Origin: Methylobacterium amylolyticum
Lineage (GTDB): Bacteria; Pseudomonadota; Alphaproteobacteria; Rhizobiales; Beijerinckiaceae
Assembly (NCBI RefSeq): GCF_030700245.1
Contig: NZ_JAUYZI010000009.1
Span: 1 to 64,000, forward strand
Direction of reading: 5' to 3'
Length of the DNA: 64,000 nucleotides
Under the pieces are notes generated by a model. That model had not been told where the DNA came from, did no database searches, and was given only the letters and a program-made list of their open reading frames with translations. Positions 63,705 to 64,000 of the stretch are shown here, piece after piece. How positions within the stretch are numbered: the first letter of the stretch is position 1; each line of letters starts with the position of its first letter. The position numbers and the translations under genes are program-made.

Positions 63705-64000
63705 ATGATCCGGGGAGGCACGCCTGGCCCGCCGCGAACGCCCCCGCCCCGCGCCGCGGCACGCCATCTTCGGTCCCCGGCCACGAGCCCGGAGGCGGCG
63801 TTCCTCCGCTTCGGCAACGCCTTCCATTGGGAAGCAGAGATCGGCCCCCTCATGGGCGCGGATCACGGCTCGGACAGGGCCTTCCTCGCGGCCGTGCTCG
63901 CGCGGATGACGCGGGCGGAGCACCGCCTCGTGGCCGCGTTCATCACCGACCTGACGGGCGGCGGCTACACCTTCGCCGAGGCGCGGGCGCTCTGGACGCG
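63705..64000 (+). CDS. Hypothetical protein, cut by window end
   Basis: An open frame runs off the end of the window without a stop. From the ATG at 63852 it encodes GADHGSDRAFLAAVLARMTR, then AEHRLVAAFITDLTGGGYTF and AEARALWTR, a helical and plausible protein. The upstream part to the ATG at 63705 is Pro/Arg-rich and less convincing, though an in-frame AAFLRFGNAFHWEAEIGPLM looks protein-like. The start is unresolved and no family is recognised. Confidence 0.4.
   Translation, partial: MIRGGTPGPPRTPPPRAAARHLRSPATSPEAAFLRFGNAFHWEAEIGPLMGADHGSDRAFLAAVLARMTRAEHRLVAAFITDLTGGGYTFAEARALWT

Overview
The window is very GC-rich (around 70% by eye) with dense coding, overlapping GTGA/ATGA gene junctions, and gene families typical of the alphaproteobacterial order Hyphomicrobiales: MucR, PmtA-type phospholipid methyltransferase, the ppsR-hemE-hemJ order, CtrA-type TTAA-N7-TTAA sites and many GANTC sites. 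The overall repertoire and repeat content suggest a Methylobacterium/Methylorubrum-like organism. This is an inference from gene content; no 16S or other decisive marker is present.

Layout. 1-1.4 kb: an IS110-family element inserted into a dispersed REP-like repeat. 1.5-8.4 kb: small unknown proteins, an ABC-F ATPase, a DUF2891 protein, an SH3-NlpC/P60 cell-wall hydrolase, an SDR and an MgtC/SapB membrane protein. 8.5-15.6 kb: a seven-gene MoxR/DUF58/DUF4381/VWA/VWA/TPR/BatD operon, interrupted by two copies of a roughly 170-bp inverted-repeat element. 15.7-17.8 kb: an unknown cytoplasmic protein, a rubredoxin-like/metallo-beta-lactamase protein, and a fluoride riboswitch driving a CrcB/Fluc fluoride channel. 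17.9-20.8 kb: ppsR, a 490-bp intergenic region with the hallmarks of a Caulobacter-type chromosomal origin (DnaA-like boxes, a perfect CtrA site, six GANTC sites, an A/T-rich tract), then hemE and hemJ. 21-23.6 kb: small secreted proteins, pdxH and rplY.

23.8-26.6 kb is the most foreign-looking part: an A/T-rich two-gene convergent cassette (GNAT-like/membrane protein and SAM methyltransferase) bounded by perfect 16-bp inverted repeats that carry the ribosome-binding sites, directly followed by a XerC-like tyrosine recombinase. This could be an invertible switch. 26.7-32.8 kb: a class III sirtuin, an exported molybdenum hydroxylase pair, a cysteine-rich periplasmic protein and a Phd/VapC toxin-antitoxin pair. 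32.8-41.3 kb: Kup potassium uptake, IspG, a patatin lipase with PhaR-like operator motifs, a chemoreceptor under a CtrA-like site, and an ECF sigma/anti-sigma pair. 41.3-44.6 kb: a tightly coupled nucleoside-salvage operon (cdd, PNP, deoC, deoA).

44.6-64 kb: a His-rich exported protein, PmtA, dnaJ and dnaK with an RpoH-type promoter, YqgE, a Prx5-like peroxiredoxin, a DUF4926/DUF6883 pair, an Mrr-type nuclease-domain membrane protein, MucR, a Pat-type acetyltransferase fused to an ADP-forming acyl-CoA synthetase, Dps, an L,D-transpeptidase, an O-acyltransferase, a GH10 xylanase, an SDR and a gene cut by the window end. I saw no rRNA, tRNA or CRISPR array.
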